In this document: one piece after another, positions 37,382 through 46,565 of the stretch
Layout: each line of letters opens with the position of its first letter
Numbering within the stretch: position 1 is the first letter of the stretch
Source: Cribrihabitans_A neustonicus
GTDB lineage: Bacteria; Pseudomonadota; Alphaproteobacteria; Rhodobacterales; Rhodobacteraceae
Direction: 5' to 3'
DNA length: 64,000 bases
Assembly (NCBI RefSeq): GCF_048820895.1
Contig: NZ_JBMERQ010000002.1
Coordinates: 852,307 to 916,306 of the forward strand
Program-made: the position numbers and the translations under genes
The notes under the pieces: generated by a model
What the model was told of the DNA's origin: nothing
Database searches by the model: none
The model's input: the letters and a program-made list of their open reading frames with translations, nothing else

Positions 37382-38014
37382 ATGCGCATCAAGGCGGCCA
37401 TGATGCATCGTCTGCCGCATATCCGCCCGGGCCAGACCGTCGGGCTGCTTGGCGGGTCTTTCGACCCGCCGCACCGGGGCCATGCGGCGATCTCGGAGGC
37501 GGCGCTGAAGCGCTTTGGGCTGGACCACCTGATCTGGCTGGTCTCGCCCGGCAATCCGCTGAAACGCCGCCAGCCCGCGCCGCTCGGGCGGAGGATCGCG
37601 GCCAGCGAGGCCGTGGTGCAGCACCCGCGCATCCACGTCAGCGGCATCGAGGCAGACCTTGGCACCCGCTACACCGCCCAAACCCTGCGCCATCTGCGCC
37701 GCCGCCATCCGGGCGTGCGGTTTGTCTGGCTGATGGGAGCCGACAATCTCACCCATTTCCACCGCTGGAAGGACTGGCAGCAGATCCTCGCGACGGTGCC
37801 GGTGGGGGTCCTGGCGCGGCCGGGGGACAGGATCTCGGCGCGGTTTTCGCCCGCGGCGCGGATCTGGCGCCATGCTATGCTGAAGGGCAGCGAGAGCCGC
37901 CTGCTGGCCCATGCCGAGGCACCCGCCTGGTGCTTTGTGAACGTGCCGATGGTGGCGGAGAGCTCGACCGAGATCCGCGCCCGCGGCGAATGGTCAGCGG
38001 CGCAAGACGGCTGA
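37382..38014 (+). CDS. nadD: Nicotinate-nucleotide adenylyltransferase
   Basis: The 210-residue enzyme has the nucleotidyltransferase motif GLLGGSFDPPHRGH near residue 22 and the C-terminal ISSTEIR-type motif as ESSTEIRARGEW. It adenylates nicotinate mononucleotide, the step before NadE. Usual roseobacter context (proA-obg or rsfS neighbours) is not visible. Start choice is uncertain: ATG 37382, 37400 and 37403 are all in frame, and AAGG lies just before 37400. The last 21 bases overlap the convergent transporter gene. Confidence 0.94.
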   Translation: MRIKAAMMHRLPHIRPGQTVGLLGGSFDPPHRGHAAISEAALKRFGLDHLIWLVSPGNPLKRRQPAPLGRRIAASEAVVQHPRIHVSGIEADLGTRYTAQTLRHLRRRHPGVRFVWLMGADNLTHFHRWKDWQQILATVPVGVLARPGDRISARFSPAARIWRHAMLKGSESRLLAHAEAPAWCFVNVPMVAESSTEIRARGEWSAAQDG

Positions 38015-38821
38015 GGCCAGCCCCGCGCTGGTCAGCAGCGCGAGGCCGGCCCAGGTCCAGGCGCCGGGCAGCTGGTTGAACACCGCCCAGCCCAGCCCGA
38101 CCGCGGCGATCAGCTGAAAGTAGACCATCGGCGCCAGTTTCACCGCCTGCACCCGGCCATAGGCGCTGAGCAGGAGCAGGTTTCCGAGCATCGAGAAGAC
38201 CGCGCTTCCCAGCGTCAGCGCGGCGGTCGAGGGAGTGAAGGCGGGCAGGGACATCAGCCCCACCGGCAGCAGCATCACTGCGCTCAGCACCAGTTGGGTG
38301 AGGCTCAGCTCCAGCGGCGTGCGAAGCCCCGCAAGCCAGCGCGAGCTGGTCAGGAAGCCGCCGTAGAAACAGCCCGCCAGCACCGCCCAGAGCAGATTGG
38401 CGGAGCCGCCGAACCCCGGCCGCACCACCATCAGAACGCCCAGGAACCCCAGCGCCATCAAGAGGCTGCGTTCCCAAGTGGCCTGTTCTTTCAGGAAGAA
38501 CACCGACAGCACATAACTCACTACCGGACCGATGAAGAAGGCGGCAAAGACGCTGGCCAGGGGCTCGGTCCTGAGTGCGGTCTGGATCGAAAAAATGCCT
38601 CCCGCCAGCAACAGCGCCCGGAACCAAAGCCGCCAGTCGCGCATTAGTAGAAAAGCGCGGCGCGGCACGAAGGGCAGGATCAGCACAGCGCCAAGCGAGA
38701 ACCGAGACCAGGCGACAAAGGCGGGCGTCGCGAGCCCGCTGCCGGTCAGCAATTTCCCGCAGAGATCCCCCGCAGGGATCATTGACATGGCGAGGAACAT
38801 GAGAATGACTGCCTGAAACAT
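37994..38821 (-). CDS. EamA/DMT-superfamily transporter
   Basis: A 275-residue membrane protein with ten hydrophobic segments in the duplicated EamA pattern (AMSMIPAGDLCGKLLTGSG, FLGVLMVVRPGF at the end of the first half, PMVYFQLIAAVGLGW in the second). Members export metabolites such as amino acids or import nucleotide sugars; the substrate is unknown. ATG 38821 lacks a clear ribosome binding site, and a GTG at 38872 is the alternative start. It diverges from dacB with under 100 bases between. Confidence 0.87.
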   Translation of the reverse strand: MFQAVILMFLAMSMIPAGDLCGKLLTGSGLATPAFVAWSRFSLGAVLILPFVPRRAFLLMRDWRLWFRALLLAGGIFSIQTALRTEPLASVFAAFFIGPVVSYVLSVFFLKEQATWERSLLMALGFLGVLMVVRPGFGGSANLLWAVLAGCFYGGFLTSSRWLAGLRTPLELSLTQLVLSAVMLLPVGLMSLPAFTPSTAALTLGSAVFSMLGNLLLLSAYGRVQAVKLAPMVYFQLIAAVGLGWAVFNQLPGAWTWAGLALLTSAGLASAVLRR

Positions 38822-38917
38822 GGCTGCAACCGGTAGCAGCGGGTCCCGCCCTGCAAAAGCTTGCAGCAGCACGGGATTCGCGTTTTTTGTGAGGGTGTTG
38901 CCTAGGCGAACAACGGA

Positions 38918-40414
38918 ATGAATAAAGCAATGATTTCACGGCGCTCTTTTCTTTCAACCGGCCTTGCGGCGCTGTCGGGCGCGGCGGCCTGGGCCAATGC
39001 GCCTGCGGTCTCACTCAGACCGAGGGAACGCCATAACACCCTGGCACCGGCCTCCGAAGGCGGGCTGGAGGCGGTGCTGCGCCAGGCGAACCTGCCGGGG
39101 CAGGCTGCCTGCGCGGTGGCGGATGTGAAGACCGGCATGGTGCTGGAGGCCGAGGGCGGCCGGACGGGGCTGCCGCCGGCCAGCGTTGCCAAGGCGCTGA
39201 CCGCGCTTTACGCGCTGGACGTTCTGGGGCCCCAGCACCGGTTTGAGACAAGGGTACTGGCCACGGCGCCAGTTACCAACGGGGTGCTGGAGGGCGATCT
39301 GCTGCTCGCGGGCGGCGGTGATCCGATGCTTGACACCGATGGCCTTGCGGAGCTTGCCGCGGGCCTGAAGGCCGCGGGCCTTCGCGAGCTGCGCGGCCGC
39401 TTCCTGGTCTGGGACGGCGCGCTGCCGCATGTGATTTCGATCGATCCGGGCCAGCCAGATCACCTTGGCTATTCGCCCGCGGTCTCGGGCATTGCACTCA
39501 ACTTCAACCGGGTGCATTTCGAATGGCGCCGGGCGGGCAGCAGCTGGGACATCACGATGGATGCGCGCACCGCGCGTTACCGCCCCGGCGTCACCGCCGC
39601 GCGGATGGAGGTCGCGGACCGGGCCGGGCCGGTCTACACCTACAAGCAGGAAAATGGCCTCGATCACTGGACAGTGGCGGACAGCGCGCTGGGCCGGGAC
39701 GGGTCGCGCTGGCTGCCGGTGCGCAACCCGGGCGTCTATGCGGGCGATGTCTTCCGCACCCTGGTCCAGGCCGAGGGCATAAAGCTGCCGCCGCCGGAGG
39801 CGGCCGCGTCGCTGCCCGAAGGCGAGGTGCTGGCCAGCCGCCTGAGCCCGCCTCTGGACGCCATGCTGAAGGCGATGCTGAAGTATTCCAACAACCTGAT
39901 TGCAGAGATGATCGGCATGTCGGCCACTGCCGCACGTGTGGGGCGGCCTGCCTCGCTGGCGGCCTCGGCGGTGGAGATGAACCGCTGGGCGGCGGCGCGC
40001 TATGGCATGGTGAACACCGCAATGGTGGATCATTCGGGTCTCGGCGGCGCGTCGCGGATGGCACCGCAGGACCTGACCGGGGCGCTGGTCGCAGCCTACC
40101 GGGAGGGGCAGTTGCTGCCGCTCCTGAAACCTTACCGTCTGCGTGACAGCAAGGGCCGGCCGATGAAGGCGCATCCCATCAAGGTGGCGGCGAAGACCGG
40201 CACGCTCAACTTCGTCTCCGGACTTGGCGGCTACATCACTGCGGCGGACGGGCGGGTGCTGGCCTTTGCCATCTTCTCCGCCGATACTGCCGCGCGGGCC
40301 AAGATCAAACGCGCTGACCGCGAACGGCCCAGGGGCGGGCGCACGTGGGCCGCGCGCGCGCGCAACCTTCAGCAGGAGTTGATCGAGCGCTGGGGCGCGG
40401 TGTACGGCAGCTAG
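38918..40414 (+). CDS. dacB: D-alanyl-D-alanine carboxypeptidase/endopeptidase (PBP4, S13)
   Basis: The 498-residue penicillin-binding protein of family S13 has all three active-site motifs: SVAK with nucleophile Ser89, SNN at 324-326, and KTG at 426-428. The long insert between the first two is the normal DacB domain insertion. The N-terminus (ISRRSFLSTGLAALSGAAAW) has paired arginines and looks like a Tat-type signal, which is unusual for a PBP. It trims or cleaves peptidoglycan cross-links in the periplasm. An alternative ATG at 38930 would start directly before the twin arginines. The C-terminal 45 residues are strongly basic. Confidence 0.92.
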   Translation: MNKAMISRRSFLSTGLAALSGAAAWANAPAVSLRPRERHNTLAPASEGGLEAVLRQANLPGQAACAVADVKTGMVLEAEGGRTGLPPASVAKALTALYALDVLGPQHRFETRVLATAPVTNGVLEGDLLLAGGGDPMLDTDGLAELAAGLKAAGLRELRGRFLVWDGALPHVISIDPGQPDHLGYSPAVSGIALNFNRVHFEWRRAGSSWDITMDARTARYRPGVTAARMEVADRAGPVYTYKQENGLDHWTVADSALGRDGSRWLPVRNPGVYAGDVFRTLVQAEGIKLPPPEAAASLPEGEVLASRLSPPLDAMLKAMLKYSNNLIAEMIGMSATAARVGRPASLAASAVEMNRWAAARYGMVNTAMVDHSGLGGASRMAPQDLTGALVAAYREGQLLPLLKPYRLRDSKGRPMKAHPIKVAAKTGTLNFVSGLGGYITAADGRVLAFAIFSADTAARAKIKRADRERPRGGRTWAARARNLQQELIERWGAVYGS

Positions 40415-40454
40415 GCCGGACCGCGCCACCTGCTGGAGCGAAGCCCGGGAGCAC

Positions 40455-40877
40455 TTAGACCATGTGGCGGGCGCGGGCGCCGCGTTCGATGGCGGCGGCG
40501 TGCAGGCGGTCGATGTTCAGCTCGTAGCGGACCTCGGCCAGGAACTCCAACTCGGTATCGGCGAGCTTACCATCCGAGGCCGCGACGTCGCAGGCCAGCG
40601 CATAGGCGGTTTCATGAAGCCGCTCCGGCAGGTCATCGCGAATGAGGCCGAACAGCGCCTCCAGCCCGTCCTCCTGTTCGAACAGGTCGAAGACGGTGCG
40701 CGACACCCGGCTCACCCGGTCCATGTCGTAGTCCGCAAAAACCGGCAGCATGTTCACCGCCGACTGGATTGCCACCAGCTCGGATGTGCGGATGTTCTCG
40801 TCCGATGCCGAAACCGCCACCATCACCGCCACCAGGCAGTCCTGCGGGGTCATCGAATGCGGAGATTGCGCGCTCAT
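40455..40877 (-). CDS. TerB-like (tellurite resistance family) protein
   Basis: A 140-residue all-helical acidic protein with the TerB metal-binding style pattern duplicated: AVSASDENIRTSELVAIQ near residue 25 and DVAASDGKLADTELEFLAEV near residue 100. TerB-fold proteins bind divalent metals and are often found in stress or membrane-associated complexes; no other ter genes are nearby, so tellurite resistance itself is not implied. Cytoplasmic. The stop faces the dacB stop (convergent). Confidence 0.8.
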   Translation of the reverse strand: MSAQSPHSMTPQDCLVAVMVAVSASDENIRTSELVAIQSAVNMLPVFADYDMDRVSRVSRTVFDLFEQEDGLEALFGLIRDDLPERLHETAYALACDVAASDGKLADTELEFLAEVRYELNIDRLHAAAIERGARARHMV

Positions 40878-41126
40878 GGGGCGTCCTTTTCATGCTGTCT
40901 GTTGCCGGGGCCACGATAGGGGGGGCAGGGGGCGGGTTCAACAGCCGGCTGCGGGCCGGGCAACATGCCGCGCGGAACCGGCGGCCGGTGGCACGGTTAC
41001 CGTACCGCTTGGCCCGTGTTGACTCATGCTGCACAGGCACAATAGAGGAGATGGCCGGGTGCATGGGGCGCCCGGACTGATCATGCGGCACCGAAACTGC
41101 GACCCCCGCCGCCGATGGAGAACCAG

Positions 41127-42776
41127 ATGTCTGAACTGCGCGAAGAAGCTCTGAAGAGCAAAGCCTGGCCGTTTGAAGAAGCCCGCCGCATTCTCAAACG
41201 TTATGCCAAGGGCGCGCCGGAGAAGGGCTATGTGTTGTTCGAGACCGGTTATGGGCCGTCCGGCCTGCCGCATATCGGCACTTTCGGCGAAGTGGCCCGC
41301 ACCACGATGATCAAGAAGGCGTTCGAGGTGATCTCGGACATTCCGACGAAGCTGATTTGCTTCTCCGACGATCTTGACGGGATGCGCAAGATCCCCGGCA
41401 ACGTGCCCAATGCCGAGAGCCTGCAGGACCACCTGCAGAAGCCACTGACCTCGGTGCCGGATCCGTTTGGCACGCATGAGAGTTTCGGCCACCACAACAA
41501 CGCCATGCTGCGCCGCTTCCTCGATACCTTCGGGTTCGAGTACGAATTCTATTCTGCGACCGAGTTCTACGGCTCCGGCCAGTTCGACGCGATCCTGAAA
41601 CGCGCTGTGGAAAAATACGACGACATCATGGAGATCATGCTGAAGTCACTGCGCGAGGAGCGCCGCCAGACCTACTCGATCTTCCTGCCGATCCACCCGG
41701 AGACCGGCCGGGTGCTGTATGTGCCGATGAAGAAAGTCTGCGCCGAGACCTATTCCGTCACCTTCGACGACGACGACGGCAAGGAATGGACCCTGCCGGT
41801 CACCGGCGGCAACGTGAAGCTGCAGTGGAAGCCGGACTTCGGCGCGCGCTGGGCAGCGCTGGAAGTCGATTTCGAGATGTACGGCAAGGACCACTCCACC
41901 AACACGCCGATCTATGACGGCATCTGCCGGGTGCTGGGCCACCGCCCGCCGGAGCATTTCACCTATGAGCTGTTCCTCGACGAAAACGGCCAGAAGATCT
42001 CCAAGACCTCCGGCAACGGCGTGTCGATCGACGAGTGGCTGACCTATGCTTCAACCGAGTCGCTGGCCTATTTCATGTTCCAGAAGCCGAAGACCGCCAA
42101 GCGGATGCATTTCGACGTGATCCCGAAGGCGGTGGACGAGTATCACCAGCAGCTGCGCGCCTACCACGGCCAGGACCTGAAGGCGCAGCTGAACAATCCG
42201 GTTTGGCACATCCACGGCGGTGACGTGCCGCAGTCGGACATGGTGGTGTCCTTCTCGATGCTGTTGAACCTCGCGAGTGCATCGAGCGCCGAGGACAAGG
42301 CGACGATGTGGGGCTTCATCAACAAGTATGCCCCGGACGCGACGCCCGAGACGCATCCCGGCATGGATCAGGCCGCGGGCTTTGCAGTGCGCTATTTCAA
42401 TGACTTCGTGAAGCCGGCCAAGACCTACCGCCTGCCCGATGAGCAGGAGCGCGCCGCACTTGAGGATCTCGCGGCGGCGCTGAAATCGCCTGAGGCGGCG
42501 CTGGCGGCGATTGCCAGGAAGAACGGGCTGGCAGGCAAGGACGAGACGCTGCCGGAGGCCGATTTCGCGGACGAGGAGTTCCTGCAATCGGTGGTCTTTG
42601 CCATCGGCAAGATCCACGGCTTCGAACCGCTCCGGGCGTGGTTCTCGGCCATCTACGAGGTGCTGTTGGGCGCGAGCCAAGGCCCCCGTTTCGGCGGCTT
42701 CATCGCGCTTTACGGGGTACCGGAGACCATTGCCCTGATCGAAAAGGCGCTGGCCGGCGGGTTTGCTAAGGAATGA
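41127..42776 (+). CDS. lysK: Class I lysine--tRNA ligase (archaeal type)
   Basis: The 549-residue synthetase is of the class I kind found in archaea and some alphaproteobacteria, not the usual bacterial class II LysS. The HIGH motif is GPSGLPHIGTFGE near residue 45 and the KMSKS-type motif is KISKTSGNG near residue 290. FSDDLDGMRKIPGN and GKDHSTNTPIYDG are family signatures. It charges tRNA-Lys. The ATG at 41127 is chosen because GGAG sits six bases upstream; an ATG four codons earlier is in frame. The stop codon lies inside a 26-bp tandem duplication, followed by a strong terminator. Confidence 0.96.
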   Translation: MSELREEALKSKAWPFEEARRILKRYAKGAPEKGYVLFETGYGPSGLPHIGTFGEVARTTMIKKAFEVISDIPTKLICFSDDLDGMRKIPGNVPNAESLQDHLQKPLTSVPDPFGTHESFGHHNNAMLRRFLDTFGFEYEFYSATEFYGSGQFDAILKRAVEKYDDIMEIMLKSLREERRQTYSIFLPIHPETGRVLYVPMKKVCAETYSVTFDDDDGKEWTLPVTGGNVKLQWKPDFGARWAALEVDFEMYGKDHSTNTPIYDGICRVLGHRPPEHFTYELFLDENGQKISKTSGNGVSIDEWLTYASTESLAYFMFQKPKTAKRMHFDVIPKAVDEYHQQLRAYHGQDLKAQLNNPVWHIHGGDVPQSDMVVSFSMLLNLASASSAEDKATMWGFINKYAPDATPETHPGMDQAAGFAVRYFNDFVKPAKTYRLPDEQERAALEDLAAALKSPEAALAAIARKNGLAGKDETLPEADFADEEFLQSVVFAIGKIHGFEPLRAWFSAIYEVLLGASQGPRFGGFIALYGVPETIALIEKALAGGFAKE

Positions 42777-42824
42777 GATAATCCTTGAGTGAATGTAAAT
42801 GAGATAATCCTTGAGTGAATGTAT
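42773..42824 (+). repeat. Tandem duplication of a 26-bp unit across the lysK stop
   Basis: The unit ATGAGATAATCCTTGAGTGA plus ATGTAW occurs at 42773-42798 and again at 42799-42824 with only the last base changed. The first copy contains the lysK TGA (42774-42776). A third copy begins (ATGAG) and runs into the terminator. Confidence 0.9.
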
Positions 42825-42827
42825 ATG

Positions 42828-42853
42828 AGGGCGCCCTATGGGCGCCCTTTTTT
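42828..42853 (+). terminator. Intrinsic terminator of lysK
   Basis: Nine-bp arms AGGGCGCCC and GGGCGCCCT with a TAT loop, followed by a T-run to 42853. Confidence 0.95.
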
Positions 42854-43011
42854 GTACGCAGGAGCCCGCGGAGCCGGGCCGCGCCCGGCTCCGAAGCAAG
42901 GGTCTCATGGAGCGGTGCGGTCCCGGCGCGCGCTGGCCTCGGCGGATGTTCACGCGGCCCGCTTACACCCTTTGCGCGGAACGCAGGTCTTGCAGCAGAA
43001 AAGGGTTTCCC

Positions 43012-45297
43012 ATGAACAAGGCGATCACCGAAGGGCTGGCTCTGATGCCGCCCGCCTTTGCAGACGGGCTCAACGTCTGGTCCAGCGGCGATGGCACGCC
43101 CGGGTCCGATACCTATGACGGGGCGGCGAATGCGCTGCTTGTGGCCGGGGATGCCGATTTCTCTGGCTGCCTGGAACTGCAGAAGACCGAAGCTACCCAA
43201 AAGCTGCGCTTCATGGGACAAACGCCGCTGCCCGCGGGCTGCTATCTCCAGATCCGCGCGCGGATTAAGGCGATGAGCGGTGCGCTTCCCACGGTGAGGA
43301 TCGCGGGCTGGGCGGCCGCGGCGGGGGGCAGCCATGTGAGCGGTGTGGACGAGACCGGCCCGCAGGTGACGCTTACCAGTTATGGGAACGTTGTCGAGGT
43401 TCGCGCCATCGTCGGCAGCGGCACCCGCGGCGGCGTCGACATGCCCTGGGGGCTGAGCGCGGCCTACGGGCATTTCGGTCTGGACCTTTTGGGGCCGAAC
43501 GGCGGCGTGGTGCGGATCGACGATTTCGAGATTACCGATGTCACCAGCGTCTTCCTCCGGGACATGCTGAATCTGGTGGATGTCACCGACTATGGCGCGG
43601 TGGGCGATGGGAGCACCGACAACACTGCCGCCTTCGAAGCCGCCGATGCCGCTGCCGCCGGGCGGCGTATCCTTGTGCCGGCCGGTGAGTATCATCTCGC
43701 CAGCACGGTGTCGCTGACCCATGACGCGGTGTTCGAGGGCACTGTCACCATGCCGGACGACCAGATGCTGCTGCTTACCCGGAACTTCGATTTTGCCTCC
43801 TACGCTGATGCATTCGGGGACGAGCAGCTCGCCTTCCGGAAGGCGTTTCAGGCGCTGTTGAATAATTCCGACCATGAGTCGCTCGATCTGAACGGGCGCA
43901 AGATTACCGTGACCGCGCCGATCGACATGCAGGCGGCAGTGCCGAACCGGACCTCCTATGCGACCCGGCGGCTGATCCGCAACGGCCAGCTGGAGGCCGA
44001 GGCCAGCCCCGCCTGGGATACAGCGGTGATGACCGCGCAGGCGACCTATGACCCGTTGGATCCCAAAAAGCTGACAAATGTCGCCAGTATCTCCACCATC
44101 CCGGTGGGGGCGCTGGTGGAAGGCAGCGGCGTCGGGCGGGAGATCTATGTGGTGGCCAAGAACGCGGGCGCGGGCACGCTGACGCTGAACGCCCCGCTCT
44201 ATGATGCTGCCGGCACCCAGCAGTTCACCTTCAAGGATTTCAAGTATCTGCTGGATTTCGCGGGCTTCAGCGCGCTTAGCAAGTTTGGCTTGGATGGCAT
44301 CGAGTTTCAGTGCAATGGCCATTGCAGCGCGCTGAGGCTGGCGCCCTCGGGCTCGGTCATGGCGATCGACAGCTGTTTCTTCTCGCGGCCTAAGGACCGC
44401 GGCATCACCTCGATCGACCTGGGCTGCCAGGGGCTCTTGGTGGATAATTGCCAGTTCCTGTCGGCGGAGGATCCGCTGGACGTGCCAGCCCGCAGCAGCA
44501 TCGCGCTGAACGTGAACGCCAATGACGCCAAGCTGCGCGGCAACCGCGCCACGCGTTTCCGCCACTTCGCGGTGCTGGCAGGGTCCTACAACACCGTGAT
44601 GGGCAACCATTTCTTCCAGGGTGACGGGATTCCCAACGGAGTGCGCACCGCCGGTCTGGTACTGTCCTACAATGCCTGCACCACGACGGTTGCGAACAAT
44701 TACATCGACAATTGCTTCATCGAATGGACCAACGAGCGCGACCCGACGCCGGATTTCACGACCGGCTTTTCCTTCGCGGGCCTGTCAGTTACTTCAAACG
44801 TGTTCCTGTCGGGGGATGTGGCGCCCTGGTTCAGCTATATCGTGGTGAAACCGTATGGCACCGGCCATTTCCTCAACGGCATCGTGGTCACAGGCAACAA
44901 ATTCCGCTCGCTCAATGGCAGTATTGACAGGGTGGAGCGGGTCGATACCAGCTTTTCGGATCTCGATATGTCGCGCTGCAAGCATGTGCAGTTCGAGGGC
45001 AATACCTTCCATAGCGTCAGCGAGCAGGTCGCGAATCCGCTGCGGGTGCGGCACAATCAGGCGAGCCCGGCGGCCAGCTGGACGGTGGAGTCCGGGGGGC
45101 TGCTCCCCTTCGGCGGCGAAGCGCGCTTTGTCGATAGCGTGGTGGCGCTGGGGCCGGTGCGCACGGGCGGTAACGACAACCGTTATGTGATGCCCTATGC
45201 CGAGATGCAGCAGGGGCCCGCCCGCGATCAGGTGAAGCTGCGCTGGCCGGAGGCGCTGAAGGGCGAAGTGCAGGTGATGATGCGCATGGATGCGTGA
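43012..45297 (+). CDS. Right-handed beta-helix protein with pectate-lyase-superfamily domain
   Basis: The 761-residue protein has an N-terminal beta-rich region (residues 1-180, binding-module-like: NVWSSGDGTPGSDTYDGAAN). Then comes the hallmark DVTDYGAVGDGSTDNTAAFE followed by RRILVPAGEYHLAS, the N-terminal signature of the Pectate_lyase_3/GH28-related domain. A long series of short beta turns follows (NAISIDLGC-type, VANNYIDNCFIEW, VVTGNKFRSLN). Such proteins bind or cleave polysaccharides, and phage tailspikes share the fold. No Sec signal is visible at the N-terminus, so secretion by type I or another route would be needed. I see no RTX repeats. ATG 43012 follows AAAGGG; the frame is open further upstream but lies after a terminator. 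Confidence 0.82.
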   Translation: MNKAITEGLALMPPAFADGLNVWSSGDGTPGSDTYDGAANALLVAGDADFSGCLELQKTEATQKLRFMGQTPLPAGCYLQIRARIKAMSGALPTVRIAGWAAAAGGSHVSGVDETGPQVTLTSYGNVVEVRAIVGSGTRGGVDMPWGLSAAYGHFGLDLLGPNGGVVRIDDFEITDVTSVFLRDMLNLVDVTDYGAVGDGSTDNTAAFEAADAAAAGRRILVPAGEYHLASTVSLTHDAVFEGTVTMPDDQMLLLTRNFDFASYADAFGDEQLAFRKAFQALLNNSDHESLDLNGRKITVTAPIDMQAAVPNRTSYATRRLIRNGQLEAEASPAWDTAVMTAQATYDPLDPKKLTNVASISTIPVGALVEGSGVGREIYVVAKNAGAGTLTLNAPLYDAAGTQQFTFKDFKYLLDFAGFSALSKFGLDGIEFQCNGHCSALRLAPSGSVMAIDSCFFSRPKDRGITSIDLGCQGLLVDNCQFLSAEDPLDVPARSSIALNVNANDAKLRGNRATRFRHFAVLAGSYNTVMGNHFFQGDGIPNGVRTAGLVLSYNACTTTVANNYIDNCFIEWTNERDPTPDFTTGFSFAGLSVTSNVFLSGDVAPWFSYIVVKPYGTGHFLNGIVVTGNKFRSLNGSIDRVERVDTSFSDLDMSRCKHVQFEGNTFHSVSEQVANPLRVRHNQASPAASWTVESGGLLPFGGEARFVDSVVALGPVRTGGNDNRYVMPYAEMQQGPARDQVKLRWPEALKGEVQVMMRMDA

Positions 45298-45311
45298 CCA
45301 TCCCCGCTTGA

Positions 45312-45803
45312 TCAGTCTTGCGGCGTCAGGCCCAGATCGGCGGCGGTGAGGCGGAAGGCCTTGCCGAAGCCGCCGTTCAGCAGCGCGGATTTCACGTGAA
45401 ACCGTACAAAGGAAAAGTCGCTGAACTGCAGATACAGTTTCGCCCGGGGGTGGCCTGCGAGGTAATGCGCTGCCAGCGCTCCATGTGCGGCGCTGCCATG
45501 TGCGCAAAAGGCCGCGTTGCACATCAGGCTCAGCCGCGGATAGGTGAGCGGATCGCCCTTCTTCCCCGGCTCCCCCACGAGGAGCGAACAGGCCGGAGTG
45601 CGGCGCAGGGCCGGGGTATGCGCGGCCAGGTCCGACACCAGGCTAAGCGGCGCACCCTCAGCATCGAGCGCAAAGGCCACCCGTGTCACCAGCGGGCTGC
45701 CGTCCGCGTCCAGCACGCCGAGCGCGGCGAACCGCGCGTCCTCCATCAGAGCGCGCGCCAGGCGGCGGGCATCGTCATCGGTGGGACGGATCGGGCTGGG
45801 CAT
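45312..45803 (-). CDS. Pyridoxamine 5'-phosphate oxidase-like (HugZ-type) protein
   Basis: A 163-residue split-barrel flavin-binding-like protein: ARRLARALMEDARFAALGVL, GSPLVTRVAFALDAEGAPL, and SDLAAHTPALRRTPACSLLVG follow the HugZ/PNPOx-like heme-utilisation pattern. HugZ proteins bind or degrade heme, but the extra HugZ C-terminal domain (DUF2470) is missing, so this is the short form with uncertain activity. GGAG lies six bases before ATG 45803, which supports that start. Confidence 0.83.
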   Translation of the reverse strand: MPSPIRPTDDDARRLARALMEDARFAALGVLDADGSPLVTRVAFALDAEGAPLSLVSDLAAHTPALRRTPACSLLVGEPGKKGDPLTYPRLSLMCNAAFCAHGSAAHGALAAHYLAGHPRAKLYLQFSDFSFVRFHVKSALLNGGFGKAFRLTAADLGLTPQD

Positions 45804-46113
45804 AGGTATCTCCGGGTGAGCGGTTCCGGAATTTCTGCCACAGGCACAGCTCAAGGCCAAGGCTGCGGCTGGCGCGTGAAGCCTGTCAGGACACAGGAGC
45901 TATTCCAGCCGGGGGATCACCTCGCGCCGGCCCAGCAGTGGCGGCCCCAGCGCAGGCGTGAGCACGGCGCTCGCTCTTTGGCATTCGGGCTTGGCGATCT
46001 CTGCTTCGGGTTGCTTTGCAGCTCCGGATACCGTCCGGAACCCGAGGACGCAAAAAAGGAGTGCGCTTGCCGCCGGATCGGGCGTAGGCTGGAATCAGTC
46101 AACGGAGGAGCCC

Positions 46114-46437
46114 ATGCCAGAGATCGCCAAAACCGCTGATATCCAAACCGTTATCACCACCTTTGAGATGACGCCGGGAACCTGCCAGGACCTGCTGGAC
46201 GCTTTGGAGGATGCCTATGCCGGGTTTATCTCCAAGCAGCCCGGGTTCATTTCCGCCGGGCTGCATGTGAACGACGCGCAGACCCGGATCGCCAATTACT
46301 CGCAATGGCGGCGGCGGGAGGATTTCATGGCGATGCTGCGCTCGCCCGAAATGCGCGAGCGCAACCGTAAGATCAACGAGCTGTGCCGCAGTTTCGAGCC
46401 GGTGATGTATGACGTCGCCGCTGTGTTCGGCCGCTAA
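46114..46437 (+). CDS. Antibiotic biosynthesis monooxygenase (ABM) domain protein
   Basis: The 107-residue dimeric alpha-beta barrel protein has TVITTFEMTPGTCQDLLDAL, QPGFISAGLHVNDAQTRIAN and YSQWRRREDFMAMLRSPEM, all typical of ABM domains. Small ABM proteins are cofactor-free oxygenases, heme-degrading enzymes or simple binding proteins; no activity can be read here. CGGAGGAG precedes the ATG closely. Next on the same strand is a universal stress gene. Confidence 0.86.
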   Translation: MPEIAKTADIQTVITTFEMTPGTCQDLLDALEDAYAGFISKQPGFISAGLHVNDAQTRIANYSQWRRREDFMAMLRSPEMRERNRKINELCRSFEPVMYDVAAVFGR

Positions 46438-46565
46438 GGCTGGAGGGGCGCCAGGGGCGGTATGTCCGCTGACCGTTCACCGCCCGCTGGTTGACCCCGG
46501 TCATGGCGGGCGCGGCTGCTGCGGTTCAGGATGAGGCTTACGCAGAAAGCAACAGGAGGCCTGCG

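Noticed and set aside
40455..40877. Tellurite resistance locus
   Set aside because: Only a TerB-fold protein is present, without terA, terC, terD or terE, so the phenotype is not implied.
42766..44610. Open frame of 614 codons opposite lysK end and the beta-helix gene
   Set aside because: Crosses the lysK terminator and has no domain; antisense shadow.
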